Source of the DNA: Frigoribacterium sp. ACAM 257
Lineage (GTDB): Bacteria; Actinomycetota; Actinomycetes; Actinomycetales; Microbacteriaceae
DNA length: 64,000 nucleotides
Reading direction: 5' to 3'
NCBI RefSeq assembly: GCF_007954365.1
Contig: NZ_VOLO01000002.1
Coordinates: 620,001 to 684,000 of the forward strand
Shown here: in pieces, positions 45,161 through 52,636 of the stretch
Numbering within the stretch: position 1 is the stretch's first letter
How the letters are laid out: the number at the start of each line of letters is the position of its first letter
The notes under the pieces: model-generated
Databases searched by the model: none
What the model saw: only the letters and a program-made list of their open reading frames with translations
What the model was told of the DNA's origin: nothing
Translations under genes and position numbers: made by a program

Positions 45161-46437
45161 CAGGCGAGCTCCATCATCGCGGTGTTGATGCCCGAGCCGA
45201 CGCCCATCAGCAGCACGCGGTCTCCCTTCGAGAGGGTGCGCGACTCCTCGACGAGCGTGATCGGGATCGACGCGGGGCCGACGTTGCCGAGCGTGGGATA
45301 GGTGAGCGGGACGCGCTTGCGGTCGATGCCGGCGGCCTTGACGAAGGCGCCGGTGTGCACGTCGCTGACCTGGTGCATGATGTAGCGGTCCATGCGCTGC
45401 CAGTTCCAGTCTCGGGCCGCCTCCTTCCAGGCCGAGACCACGAGCTCCATGCCGCGCTTGAGCAGGGCCTTCGCGTCGGTGAACATGCCGTCGACGCTGC
45501 CGACGCAGAGGTCGTAGTTCTCGGTCGCGGCACGGGTCACGCCGCCGAGGATGCGGTGCCCCTCGGGGTGGCGGTCGGCACGGCCGATCACCGCCGCAGC
45601 AGCGCCCGAGCCCAGCGTGAGGCTCGCGAACTCGCTCATGAAGTCGTCGCGCTCGTAGCCCTTGGTCAGCAGGCGGTCGATGGTGTTGACCTGGACGTCG
45701 TCGGCGTCCTCGCCGTCGATGATCACGGCGTAGTCGATCTGGCCGGCGTCGATCAGCTGCGCGGCGAGGGTCATGCCGTTGACGAAGCCGAGGCACGCGT
45801 TGGCGATGTCGAAGTTCGTCGCCGACGAGGGCAGCCCGAGGCCGTGGTGCAGCCGCACGGCCACCGAGGGCTCGAGGTGCGGGCGCGTGACCGAGGTGTT
45901 GATGAGCAGGCCGACCTGGTCGGGCCGGACGCCGGCCTCGGCCAGGGCGCGTTTGCCGGCGTCGATCGCGGCCTCGTCGAAGCTCTGCCCCTCGGCCCAG
46001 TTGCGCCGCTCGTCGACGCCCGCGACTCGCTGGAGCAGGCCCGTGGGCAGCTTGAGGCGCTTGAGCACCGGCCGCAGCTTCTCGTCGATGCTCGCCGAGG
46101 TGGTGACGCGGGTCGCCATCGTGCTCGCGACGCTGAGGAGCGCCACGTTGCGGTGACGCGTCGTGGCGTTGCCGGCGCCGACGGCGGGGACCGCCGCGTC
46201 GTCGTGTCGGGCGGGTGCGGCCCCGGCGTCGCGCTCGGCGGCGTCCCGTTCCGCAGCGTCGGCCTCGAGGGTCGCGGCGTCGGCTCCGAAGAGGGCGGCG
46301 TCGGTGGGCGCCGCGCCTGTCGTGGCGTGTCCTGTCAACGGGACTCCCTGTCGAATTGTCTCGGGCGTGTGCACCGGCTCGGGCGACGAACGGTGGTCGT
46401 CGGCAGCCGGGAGATCGTGAGCACCGGTCGGGTGCAT
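45157..46437 (-). CDS. oleA: OleA-like thiolase-fold enzyme, head-to-head fatty acyl condensation
   Basis: 426 residues. Catalytic Cys215 is in FDIANACLGFVNG, His355 in YIMHQVSDVHTG and Asn385 in PTLGNVGPASIP. Their spacing (140 and 30) almost equals that of characterised OleA. The enzyme condenses two acyl-CoA chains without decarboxylating a malonyl unit. The first about 85 residues are an Ala/Asp-rich disordered extension absent from the Xanthomonas protein. ATG 46437 is supported by a leaderless -10 TAAACT. The GTGA at its stop begins oleBC. Confidence 0.93.
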   Translation of the reverse strand: MHPTGAHDLPAADDHRSSPEPVHTPETIRQGVPLTGHATTGAAPTDAALFGADAATLEADAAERDAAERDAGAAPARHDDAAVPAVGAGNATTRHRNVALLSVASTMATRVTTSASIDEKLRPVLKRLKLPTGLLQRVAGVDERRNWAEGQSFDEAAIDAGKRALAEAGVRPDQVGLLINTSVTRPHLEPSVAVRLHHGLGLPSSATNFDIANACLGFVNGMTLAAQLIDAGQIDYAVIIDGEDADDVQVNTIDRLLTKGYERDDFMSEFASLTLGSGAAAAVIGRADRHPEGHRILGGVTRAATENYDLCVGSVDGMFTDAKALLKRGMELVVSAWKEAARDWNWQRMDRYIMHQVSDVHTGAFVKAAGIDRKRVPLTYPTLGNVGPASIPITLVEESRTLSKGDRVLLMGVGSGINTAMMELAW

Positions 46438-46443
46438 CGGTCG

Positions 46444-46449
46444 AGTTTA
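46444..46449 (-). promoter_or_regulatory. -10 box TAAACT of the ole operon
   Basis: On the minus strand it ends six bases before ATG 46437 and is the most AT-rich -10 box of this type in the window. Confidence 0.55.
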
Positions 46450-46528
46450 CGGCGCAGTTCTCTGTGCGGTTGCCAGGATCGCGGGGCACGAACATGCCCT
46501 CCGGGGCATGTCTCGCCGCCGAGGCGCG

Positions 46529-46810
46529 TCAGGCGCTCGGGTCGCGGGGCAGCCGGACGATGCGGCGGCGGCCGCCGAGGGTCCACCAGATGACGTCGAC
46601 GACCGCCCACACGGTCGCGGCGGCGGCCACGACGAGCAGGAGGACGGCGACGACGGTCAGGCTGCCGCCCCCGACGAGCAGGCTCGTCGTGATGCTCGCC
46701 GCGAGCAGGGTCGCGGAGAGGACGGTCAGGACCGGGCGGACGAGTCCGCCGTCCTTCGTCAGCAGCCAGTTCGGCACGTCGGGATCGACGCGCACCTGTC
46801 GGGTCCTCAC
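46529..46810 (-). CDS. Two-helix small membrane protein, paralogue of 46895-47146
   Basis: 93 residues from GTG 46810, with GGAGG five bases upstream. NWLLTKDGGLVRPVLTVL opens the protein, two hydrophobic segments follow (about 27-45 and 50-72), and VVDVIWWTLGGRRR ends it. The same W-x-LTK-x-G start and D-x-x-WW end occur in the divergent neighbour, so the pair is an inverted duplication. Function unknown. Confidence 0.75.
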   Translation of the reverse strand: MRTRQVRVDPDVPNWLLTKDGGLVRPVLTVLSATLLAASITTSLLVGGGSLTVVAVLLLVVAAAATVWAVVDVIWWTLGGRRRIVRLPRDPSA

Positions 46811-46882
46811 GGTGGCCTCCTGAGCGCTGGCGAGTCGTGTCGTGCCGTCCTGCCGGCGGCTCGGTCGAGGATACGTCGTCCC

Positions 46883-46888
46883 TAGACT
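46883..46888 (+). promoter_or_regulatory. -10 box TAGACT of the small membrane protein gene
   Basis: It ends six bases before ATG 46895. Confidence 0.5.
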
Positions 46889-46894
46889 CGCTCC

Positions 46895-47146
46895 ATGAGC
46901 GAACTCCGCCGCCCCTGGTTCACGCTGACGAAGAACGGCTCCGTCCTGCCGGCCGTCATCGAGGTCGTCCTCGGCGCGCTCGGGCTCGTCGTGCAGCTGC
47001 TGACCATCACCTCCGGCGGGCCGGTCGAGACGATCACGCTGATCGTGTGCGTCGTCGCCGTGCTGCTGGTCGCGCAGGGCGTCGCGGACCTGGTCTGGTG
47101 GTCTCGGGGCGACCGGCGGGCGCGCGCCCAGTCCGACGCCTCCTAG
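46895..47146 (+). CDS. Two-helix small membrane protein, paralogue of 46529-46810
   Basis: 83 residues: PWFTLTKNGSVLPAVIEVVL, two hydrophobic segments (about 17-38 and 46-64) and VADLVWWSRGDRRAR. Start sites of the two paralogues are 84 bp apart and diverge. This copy is leaderless while the other has a Shine-Dalgarno sequence, so they may be regulated differently. Confidence 0.75.
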   Translation: MSELRRPWFTLTKNGSVLPAVIEVVLGALGLVVQLLTITSGGPVETITLIVCVVAVLLVAQGVADLVWWSRGDRRARAQSDAS

Positions 47147-47169
47147 AGGCGTCGGCACCGCGCCCGCGC

Positions 47170-48240
47170 TCAGGCGGGTGCACGGCGGAGCCGGTGCGTC
47201 GCGAGGAGCACCAGCACGACGACGCCGACCCCGATCGCCGTGTCGGCGGCACGGGCAGCGACCAGGGCGCCCACGTCGACCTGGCCGCCGGCGATCGCGG
47301 GCATGCCGAGAGCCATCGGCGTGATGAACACGAGGGCGAGGCCGTAGTTCCGCGCCACGACGAGCTCGGTCGCGAACTGGAGCACCCCGAACGCGACGAC
47401 GAGCGCGACGGCGGGCGGCTGCCAGACGAGCAGCAGCGCCGCGAGGCCCAGCCCGACGACCGTGCCGAGGAGGCGGTGGCCGGCTCGGAGCAGCTGCCCC
47501 GACGTCGCCCGTCCGACGACGGGCACCACGGCGGAGACCATCGCCCAGTACGGGTTCTGCAGCCCGAGCCCGACGCTGATCAGGCCCGCACCCAGGGAGG
47601 CCACGAGGCACACCGCGGCGTGCAGGAGGGCGCGTCGGAGGTCGACGACGGCGGCCGTCCGACGGAGGGCGACGGCGCCGGGCTCGGCCAGGGCCAGCCG
47701 GCCGGGACGCCGGACGAGTCCGACGAGCGAGGTCGCGAGGGCGAGCAGCACGCTCAGCGACGACACGACCGCCGCGACCCCGATGCTCGACGGCTCAGCC
47801 GGGACGAAGGCGCAGACGCCGAGCCCGAACACCGGGAAGAGGGGCCCGGGCGGGTTCCAGCCGCGCACGTCGGCGACCACCGAGGCGAGTCCCGCCACGA
47901 GCGCCACGACCGGCACCAGGGCGACGGCGGGCAGGGACGCCGCCGACAGCGCCGTGCCGAGCACGACGGCCGCGACGAGGAGGGCGCCTGCCTCGAGCTG
48001 CATGCCGAGCCGCGGCACCCGACCGAGGCCGCGGCCGAACGCGGAGGCGAACGCGCCGAAGGTCGCGTAGGGCGCCCACTCGGCGTGCCCGATCGCCACC
48101 AGCACCGCGAGGGGCAGCACGACCGACACGGCCACGCGGAGCGCCGGCAGGTGGGCGCGGTCGTGGGGCCCCACGCGCAGCAGGTCGCGGGGTCGCGGGA
48201 ACGGGCTGTCGGAGGCGGCGGAGAGCGGGCGGGACGGCAC
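47170..48240 (-). CDS. FUSC-family membrane protein
   Basis: 356 residues, about ten hydrophobic segments in two similar halves. WAPYATFGAFASAFGRG and NPYWAMVSAVVPVVGRA are the repeated FUSC-type motifs, the second followed by LLRAGHRLLGTVVGLGLAALL. Family members include putative aromatic-acid or fusaric-acid efflux proteins. It is divergent from a marR gene, suggesting that regulator controls it. Confidence 0.82.
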   Translation of the reverse strand: MPSRPLSAASDSPFPRPRDLLRVGPHDRAHLPALRVAVSVVLPLAVLVAIGHAEWAPYATFGAFASAFGRGLGRVPRLGMQLEAGALLVAAVVLGTALSAASLPAVALVPVVALVAGLASVVADVRGWNPPGPLFPVFGLGVCAFVPAEPSSIGVAAVVSSLSVLLALATSLVGLVRRPGRLALAEPGAVALRRTAAVVDLRRALLHAAVCLVASLGAGLISVGLGLQNPYWAMVSAVVPVVGRATSGQLLRAGHRLLGTVVGLGLAALLLVWQPPAVALVVAFGVLQFATELVVARNYGLALVFITPMALGMPAIAGGQVDVGALVAARAADTAIGVGVVVLVLLATHRLRRAPA

Positions 48241-48355
48241 GGTCGAGAGGTCCTCTCGTCGGGAGCGCGCGTCGTCGGGTGCTGTGGTCGGTGAGGCGCG
48301 GCGGCAGGCGCAGGGCGAGCCGGGGCCGGAGAAGTAGTTTACCCGTGAATCAAAG

Positions 48356-48361
48356 TAGGGT
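48356..48361 (+). promoter_or_regulatory. -10 box TAGGGT of the marR gene
   Basis: It ends six bases before GTG 48368. An ACCC...GGGT inverted repeat surrounds it but is short. Confidence 0.45.
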
Positions 48362-48367
48362 CGACCC

Positions 48368-48880
48368 GTGACTGATCAGACCAGCGTGCCGCGCGCCACC
48401 ACCGACGCCCTCGACCTCGTCCACGACCAGTGGAGCCGGCTCCGACCCGACCTCGACGTCTCGCCCGTGCTCGTCGTGGGGCGCATCACCCGGCTCGCCC
48501 GGATCATCCAGCGTCGCAGCGACGATCTGCTGGGCGACCACGGCATCGGCCGCACCGACTTCGACCTGCTCGCCGCGCTGGTGCGCACCGACGTGCCCAC
48601 GTCGCCGGGTCGGCTCGCGGAGCAGACGCTGCTGTCGCCTCCTGCGGTGACGAAGCGGCTCAGGGGCCTGACCGCCGCGGGGCTCGTCGAGCGCTCCGAG
48701 AACCGCGCGGACGCCCGCGGCTACTTCGTCTCGCCGACGGCACGGGGTCGTGAGCTGCTGCACGGGGTGCTCGACGCGCAGCTCGACCTCGAGGGGGCGA
48801 TGACGGCGTCCCTCGATCCGGCCGCCGTCGCCGCGGTGACCGCGGGGCTCCGGTCGATGCTGCTGGACCTCGAGGACTGA
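48368..48880 (+). CDS. MarR-family transcription regulator
   Basis: 170 residues. The winged helix has RTDFDLLAALVRTDVPTSPG, then LAEQTLLSPPAVTKRLRGLT (recognition helix) and the wing VERSENRADARGYFVSPT. Helices at each end give the dimer. It is divergent from the FUSC gene by 127 bp, so efflux control is likely. Confidence 0.9.
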   Translation: MTDQTSVPRATTDALDLVHDQWSRLRPDLDVSPVLVVGRITRLARIIQRRSDDLLGDHGIGRTDFDLLAALVRTDVPTSPGRLAEQTLLSPPAVTKRLRGLTAAGLVERSENRADARGYFVSPTARGRELLHGVLDAQLDLEGAMTASLDPAAVAAVTAGLRSMLLDLED

Positions 48881-48936
48881 GGCCCGCAGGACATCGAGGA
48901 GGCCCCGCCTCGCCGGGGGCGGGACGGGGCCGGGGG

Positions 48937-49010
48937 AGCCGCCTGTCGGATTCGAACCGACGACCTTCGCTTTACAAGAGCACTGCGCTACCGGACTGCG
49001 CCAAGGCGGC
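48937..49010 (-). tRNA. tRNA-Thr (anticodon TGT)
   Basis: Read on the minus strand: acceptor GCCGCCT pairs with AGGCGGC over 7 bp. The anticodon loop is CTTGTAA, giving TGT, and the T-arm is GTCGGTTCGAATCCGAC. The D-arm GGCGCAGTCCGGTAGCGC is normal. The outer pair of the anticodon stem looks mismatched. No encoded CCA is seen. Confidence 0.95.
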
Positions 49011-49176
49011 GGGCGGGACCATCTTACCGACAGGGCGACGGCGAGGCGACGGGCCGAGGTGCGGAGTGCGCGTCGCGCAGGATTGGCGTCGGCCCCGGGG
49101 AAGTGGTGAAGTAGGAGCTGCAGCGACCCGTGCGGTCGCGCCCGGTCGCCCCGGGCACCGACCACGAGGAGCTCCC

Positions 49177-49359
49177 ATGACCAACGTCCTGACCGCCATC
49201 GGCTCGATCATCCTGCTGCTCGCGAGCTTCGCGCTCTTCGCGTACTCGTTCGGGCAGGACGAGCCCAACGCCTTCGTCTTCTTCGCGGGCATCGTGCTGA
49301 TGACCGGCTCGTTCTGGCTGCCGATCACCGTCGTGGGGCAGAGCCGCAAGTCGTGGTAG
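49177..49359 (+). CDS. 60-residue membrane protein
   Basis: Two hydrophobic helices (about 4-22 and 29-50) with a short FGQDEPN loop and a basic QSRKSW end. GAGGAG lies six bases before ATG 49177. Family unknown; likely a small inner-membrane protein. Confidence 0.7.
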   Translation: MTNVLTAIGSIILLLASFALFAYSFGQDEPNAFVFFAGIVLMTGSFWLPITVVGQSRKSW

Positions 49360-49386
49360 GCGCAGCCTGGTAGATCTGCTGCTGGC

Positions 49387-49947
49387 CTAGGCCGTCTCCG
49401 AGCCCGGTGCGCTGACGAAGCGCCCGGGCTCGAGCAGCTTGCGGGGCTTCTCGTCCCGCTCCGTCCGTCCGCCGACGTAGAGCCAGCCGAGCAGCTTCTC
49501 GTGGGGCGCGAGCCCGTGGGCCCGGTGCACCGCCTCGTGGCGGGTGTCGGTGCCGGTGCGCCAGAACACGCCCCAGCCCTCGTCGTCGAGCACGAGCGAC
49601 AGCAGGTGGGCGACGCCCGAGGCGACGCTCTCCTGTTCCCACTCGGGCACCTTGCGGCTCTCGACCGGCGAGAGCACGACGGCGAGGACGAGCGGCGCCC
49701 TGAGCGATTTCTGCTCGAGCTTGTCGGACGACTTCGCGTCCGCGCCGCTCGCCTCCGCGAGCCCCCGGCCGATCAGCAGCCGGTCGTCGCCGCGCAGCTC
49801 GATCAGGCGCCACGGGCGCAGCGACGAGTGGTCGGCCACCGTCGCCGCCGCCTGCACCAGCTCGAGCAGCTGTTCGTGCCCGGGCGCCTCGTCGGTGACC
49901 TTCGAGCGGGACCGTCGCCGGCGGGCAGCGTCGGCGACGGCGCCCAT
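49387..49947 (-). CDS. Nitroreductase-family protein
   Basis: 186 residues. It has the FMN-binding pattern of the family: TVADHSSLRPWRLIELRGDD near the N-terminus and LLSLVLDDEGWGVFWRTG in the middle, with a C-terminal GWLYVGGRTERDEKP. It is coupled to msrB by a one-base TGATG overlap, so it may serve redox repair. Confidence 0.83.
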   Translation of the reverse strand: MGAVADAARRRRSRSKVTDEAPGHEQLLELVQAAATVADHSSLRPWRLIELRGDDRLLIGRGLAEASGADAKSSDKLEQKSLRAPLVLAVVLSPVESRKVPEWEQESVASGVAHLLSLVLDDEGWGVFWRTGTDTRHEAVHRAHGLAPHEKLLGWLYVGGRTERDEKPRKLLEPGRFVSAPGSETA

Positions 49948-50390
49948 CAGGCGCCGGCCTGGTCGCCGGTCGGGGTGCCCTCGGCCTTGAAGTCGAGCGA
50001 GATGGAGTTCATGCAGTAGCGGTCGCCGGTCGGCGTGCCGAAGCCGTCGGGGAACACGTGGCCGAGGTGCGACCCGCAGGTGGCACAGCGGACCTCGGTG
50101 CGGACCATGCCGAGCGAGTCGTCCTCGATCAGCTGCACGGCCTCCGGGTCGACCGACTCGTAGAAGCTCGGCCAGCCGCAGCCGCTGTCGAACTTGGTGC
50201 CGCTCTTGAAGAGCTCGGCACCGCAGGCGGCGCAGGCGTAGATGCCGGCACGGCTCTCGTCGAGCAGCTCGCCCGTCCACGGGCGCTCGGTCGCCGCCTG
50301 GCGAAGCACCTGGTAGGCCTGGGGGTCGAGCTCACGGCGCCACTCTTCGTCGGACTTCTCGACCTGGTACGACACGGGCTCGTTCGCCAT
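49947..50390 (-). CDS. msrB: Peptide-methionine (R)-S-oxide reductase MsrB
   Basis: 147 residues. Zinc cysteines come in two pairs (CAACG and CATCG), the catalytic Cys is in DRYCMNSISLDF, and the GCGWPSFYESVD block is complete. The enzyme reduces methionine R-sulfoxide in proteins. AGGAG lies six bases before ATG 50390. It is the first gene of a two-gene operon with the nitroreductase. Confidence 0.97.
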   Translation of the reverse strand: MANEPVSYQVEKSDEEWRRELDPQAYQVLRQAATERPWTGELLDESRAGIYACAACGAELFKSGTKFDSGCGWPSFYESVDPEAVQLIEDDSLGMVRTEVRCATCGSHLGHVFPDGFGTPTGDRYCMNSISLDFKAEGTPTGDQAGA

Positions 50391-50532
50391 CGTGCACTCC
50401 TCTGCGTCAGGGGGGACTCGCGGCCGTGAGGGCCTGCTCGTCGGGGACTCCCCATTGAACACCGCGCCGCCGACGCTCATTCCTCGCCGCCGCCTCCTCG
50501 GGGCTGCCTCCCAGGGGTGCGAGACTCGGCCG

Positions 50533-51495
50533 GTGACACAGTCGCCGACCCTCTCCGACCGCTTCTCCGCCTACGCGGACGCCGTCCTGCGCGAGGGGTC
50601 GCCGAGCTGGGCGGCCGCGGCCAGGGGCGTCGCCGACGACGCCGAGGTGCTCGCGCTGGTCGAGCGAGCCGAGGAGGCGCGGCGCCAGCCGGTGCTCGTG
50701 CTCGCGGTCGCGAGGTGGCTGGGCGCGCCCCTCGGTCCCTGGCCCGATCTGCGACGCTGGCTGCTCGACCACCAGGAGCGGTTCCTCGACGAGCTCGGTC
50801 GCCGGCTCACGCAGACCAACGACGTGCGACGGACCAGCCCCGTGTCCCTCGCCCTCGCCCGGGTCGCGGGGCCGGTCGCGTTGCTCGAGGTGGGCGCGTC
50901 GGCCGGCCTCGGGCTGCTGCCCGACCGGTACGGGCACCGCGCGGGCGGCGTCCGCTGGGGCGACGCCGCAAGCCCCGTGCAGCTCGACGTCGTCGTGCAC
51001 GGCGACCTCGGCGAGGTGCGGCTGCCCGAGGTGGTCTGGCGCGCCGGCCTGGATCTCGACCCGCTCGACGTCTCCTCCGCCGCCGACGTGGCCTGGCTCG
51101 ACGCGCTGCTCCCGCCCGGGGCGCCGGACCGGGCCGCGCTGCTGACGCAGGCGGTCTCGGTGGCCCGCGCCGCGCCTCCTCGTGTCGACCGGGGCGACGC
51201 CGTCGACGACCTCGCGCGCCTCGCGTCCGAGGCGCCGGGGGACGCGACGCTCGTCGTCGTCTCGACGGGCACCCTCGTCTACCTGCCCGGCCGTCGTCGA
51301 CAGGAGTTCGTCGAGGCGGTGCGCGGCCTGGGCGCCCGGTGGATCTCGTACGAACGGCGGGGCCTGCTGCACGCCGTGCCCGTCGCGGTGCCGGACGGGA
51401 CGCCCGACGCCGAGTCCTTCGCCGTGCTCGCGCTGGACGGTCGCGCGCTCGCCGTCGGCGACGCCCACGGCACGCGTCTGTGGACGACCGGCTGA
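50533..51495 (+). CDS. DUF2332 family protein
   Basis: 320 residues from GTG 50533. Conserved-looking blocks are LLDHQERFLDELGRRLTQTN, VALLEVGASAGLGLLPDRY (methyltransferase-like nucleotide strand) and LVVVSTGTLVYLPGRRR. The fold may be Rossmann-like, but no substrate is known. GAGACT sits six bases before the start, a weak leaderless -10. Confidence 0.82.
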   Translation: MTQSPTLSDRFSAYADAVLREGSPSWAAAARGVADDAEVLALVERAEEARRQPVLVLAVARWLGAPLGPWPDLRRWLLDHQERFLDELGRRLTQTNDVRRTSPVSLALARVAGPVALLEVGASAGLGLLPDRYGHRAGGVRWGDAASPVQLDVVVHGDLGEVRLPEVVWRAGLDLDPLDVSSAADVAWLDALLPPGAPDRAALLTQAVSVARAAPPRVDRGDAVDDLARLASEAPGDATLVVVSTGTLVYLPGRRRQEFVEAVRGLGARWISYERRGLLHAVPVAVPDGTPDAESFAVLALDGRALAVGDAHGTRLWTTG

Positions 51496-51585
51496 CGACG
51501 CGAGCCGACCCGGCGAACCGCCCGGCGCCTCCCCGGCTGCTCGGTCGCCCGCCCCTAAGCTGACCAGGACCGAGAGGGCAGGGCA

Positions 51586-51879
51586 GTGGACGACCAGGGC
51601 AGCGGCAGCGGGGACGTGCGCACGAGCGCGCTGTCCGAGCGCGAGCGCGCCCTGCTCGACTTCGAGCAGCACGCGCCTGCCTCGCCCGGACTCAAGGAGG
51701 CGGCGGTGCGGCGCGAGCTCGGCCTCACCACCGCGCGCTACCAGCAGATGCTCGGCTCCCTGCTGGACAGACCTGCTGCACTGGCCTACTCGCCCATGCT
51801 CGTGGGGAGGCTCCTGCGACTGCGCGACGAGCGCTCGCGGGCGAGGGCCGCCCGTTCGTTCGGGCCGACCGACCGCTGA
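51586..51879 (+). CDS. DUF3263 family protein
   Basis: 97 residues. SERERALLDFEQHAPASPGL and AAVRRELGLTTARYQQMLGS form the short HTH-like helical domain of DUF3263, a family confined to actinobacteria. The pair with a LytR_C gene downstream (25 bp) is conserved in the group. TAAGCT lies further upstream as a possible -10. Role unknown, perhaps DNA-binding. Confidence 0.85.
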   Translation: MDDQGSGSGDVRTSALSERERALLDFEQHAPASPGLKEAAVRRELGLTTARYQQMLGSLLDRPAALAYSPMLVGRLLRLRDERSRARAARSFGPTDR

Positions 51880-51904
51880 CCACACGGAAGACCGACACCA
51901 CACC

Positions 51905-52519
51905 ATGGCGAAACACCCCCGCGACCGATTCGACGAGGTGCCCGCGGACCTGCACAGGGTCGGGGCCCACCGCGCCGAGGCGCGCCGAGGCCGCGGCTGG
52001 GTGGTCTTCGCCTGGTGCGCCCTCGCGGTCGGCGTGCTCGTCGGCGCCGGCGTCGTCTACCTCGGCGTCGCGAACGACAGCTTCCAGTTCGTCTCGCCGA
52101 CCTCGGACGAGACGGCAGAGGCCGGCTCCGGCACGCCGAGCGACGGGGCGAGCGACGGGGCCGGCGACGACGCGACCGACGACACGGCGGCCCCGACGAC
52201 GCCCGCCGAGACCGTCGCCCCCGCCGATCCGGCGTCCGTCGACCCCGACGTCACCACGATCACGGTGCTCAACGGCACGACGACGAGCGGGCTCGCGGGC
52301 CGCGCGTCGCTCGCCCTCGCCGAGACCGGCTGGACGGTGGCAGGCCAGGGCAACGCCGACGGCACCGTGGCCACCACGGTCGTCTACTACGCCGACGAGG
52401 CGGACGAGGGCGTCGCCCTGGGGGTCGCCCGCGACCTCGGCACGACGACCGTCGAGCTGAGCGACGCGTTCCCCGACTCGTCGGTCACCGCCGTGCTGGG
52501 GGCGGACTACACGCCGTAG
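51905..52519 (+). CDS. Membrane-anchored LytR C-terminal (LytR_C) domain protein
   Basis: 204 residues. A basic cytoplasmic N-terminus, one helix (about 31-55), an acidic Asp/Ala/Thr-rich linker (about 62-115) and a LytR_C domain: TITVLNGTTTSGLAGRASLA and TTVVYYADEADEGVALGVAR. The domain is found with cell-wall polymer transferases; its own role is unclear. cspA normally follows this gene, but here the toxin-like gene intervenes. Confidence 0.88.
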   Translation: MAKHPRDRFDEVPADLHRVGAHRAEARRGRGWVVFAWCALAVGVLVGAGVVYLGVANDSFQFVSPTSDETAEAGSGTPSDGASDGAGDDATDDTAAPTTPAETVAPADPASVDPDVTTITVLNGTTTSGLAGRASLALAETGWTVAGQGNADGTVATTVVYYADEADEGVALGVARDLGTTTVELSDAFPDSSVTAVLGADYTP

Positions 52520-52592
52520 TCGTGCGGCCCCGGTACTTCTGACCCGGGCGACGCGGTCCTCCTGGCGGATGTCCGGCCCGGACCCGGCTCCC

Positions 52593-52598
52593 TAGCGT
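52593..52598 (+). promoter_or_regulatory. Possible -10 box TAGCGT of the toxin-like gene
   Basis: It is 38 bases before ATG 52637, so a short leader would result. No convincing -35 box was seen. Confidence 0.35.
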
Positions 52599-52621
52599 GA
52601 GGTCTCGTCGCGCAGCGCACC

Positions 52622-52636
52622 CAGGCGCTGCGCCTG
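52622..52636. promoter_or_regulatory. Inverted repeat abutting the toxin start codon
   Basis: CAGGCGC-T-GCGCCTG ends exactly at the base before ATG 52637. Depending on the true start it could be an operator, or an RNA hairpin that hinders initiation. Confidence 0.5.
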
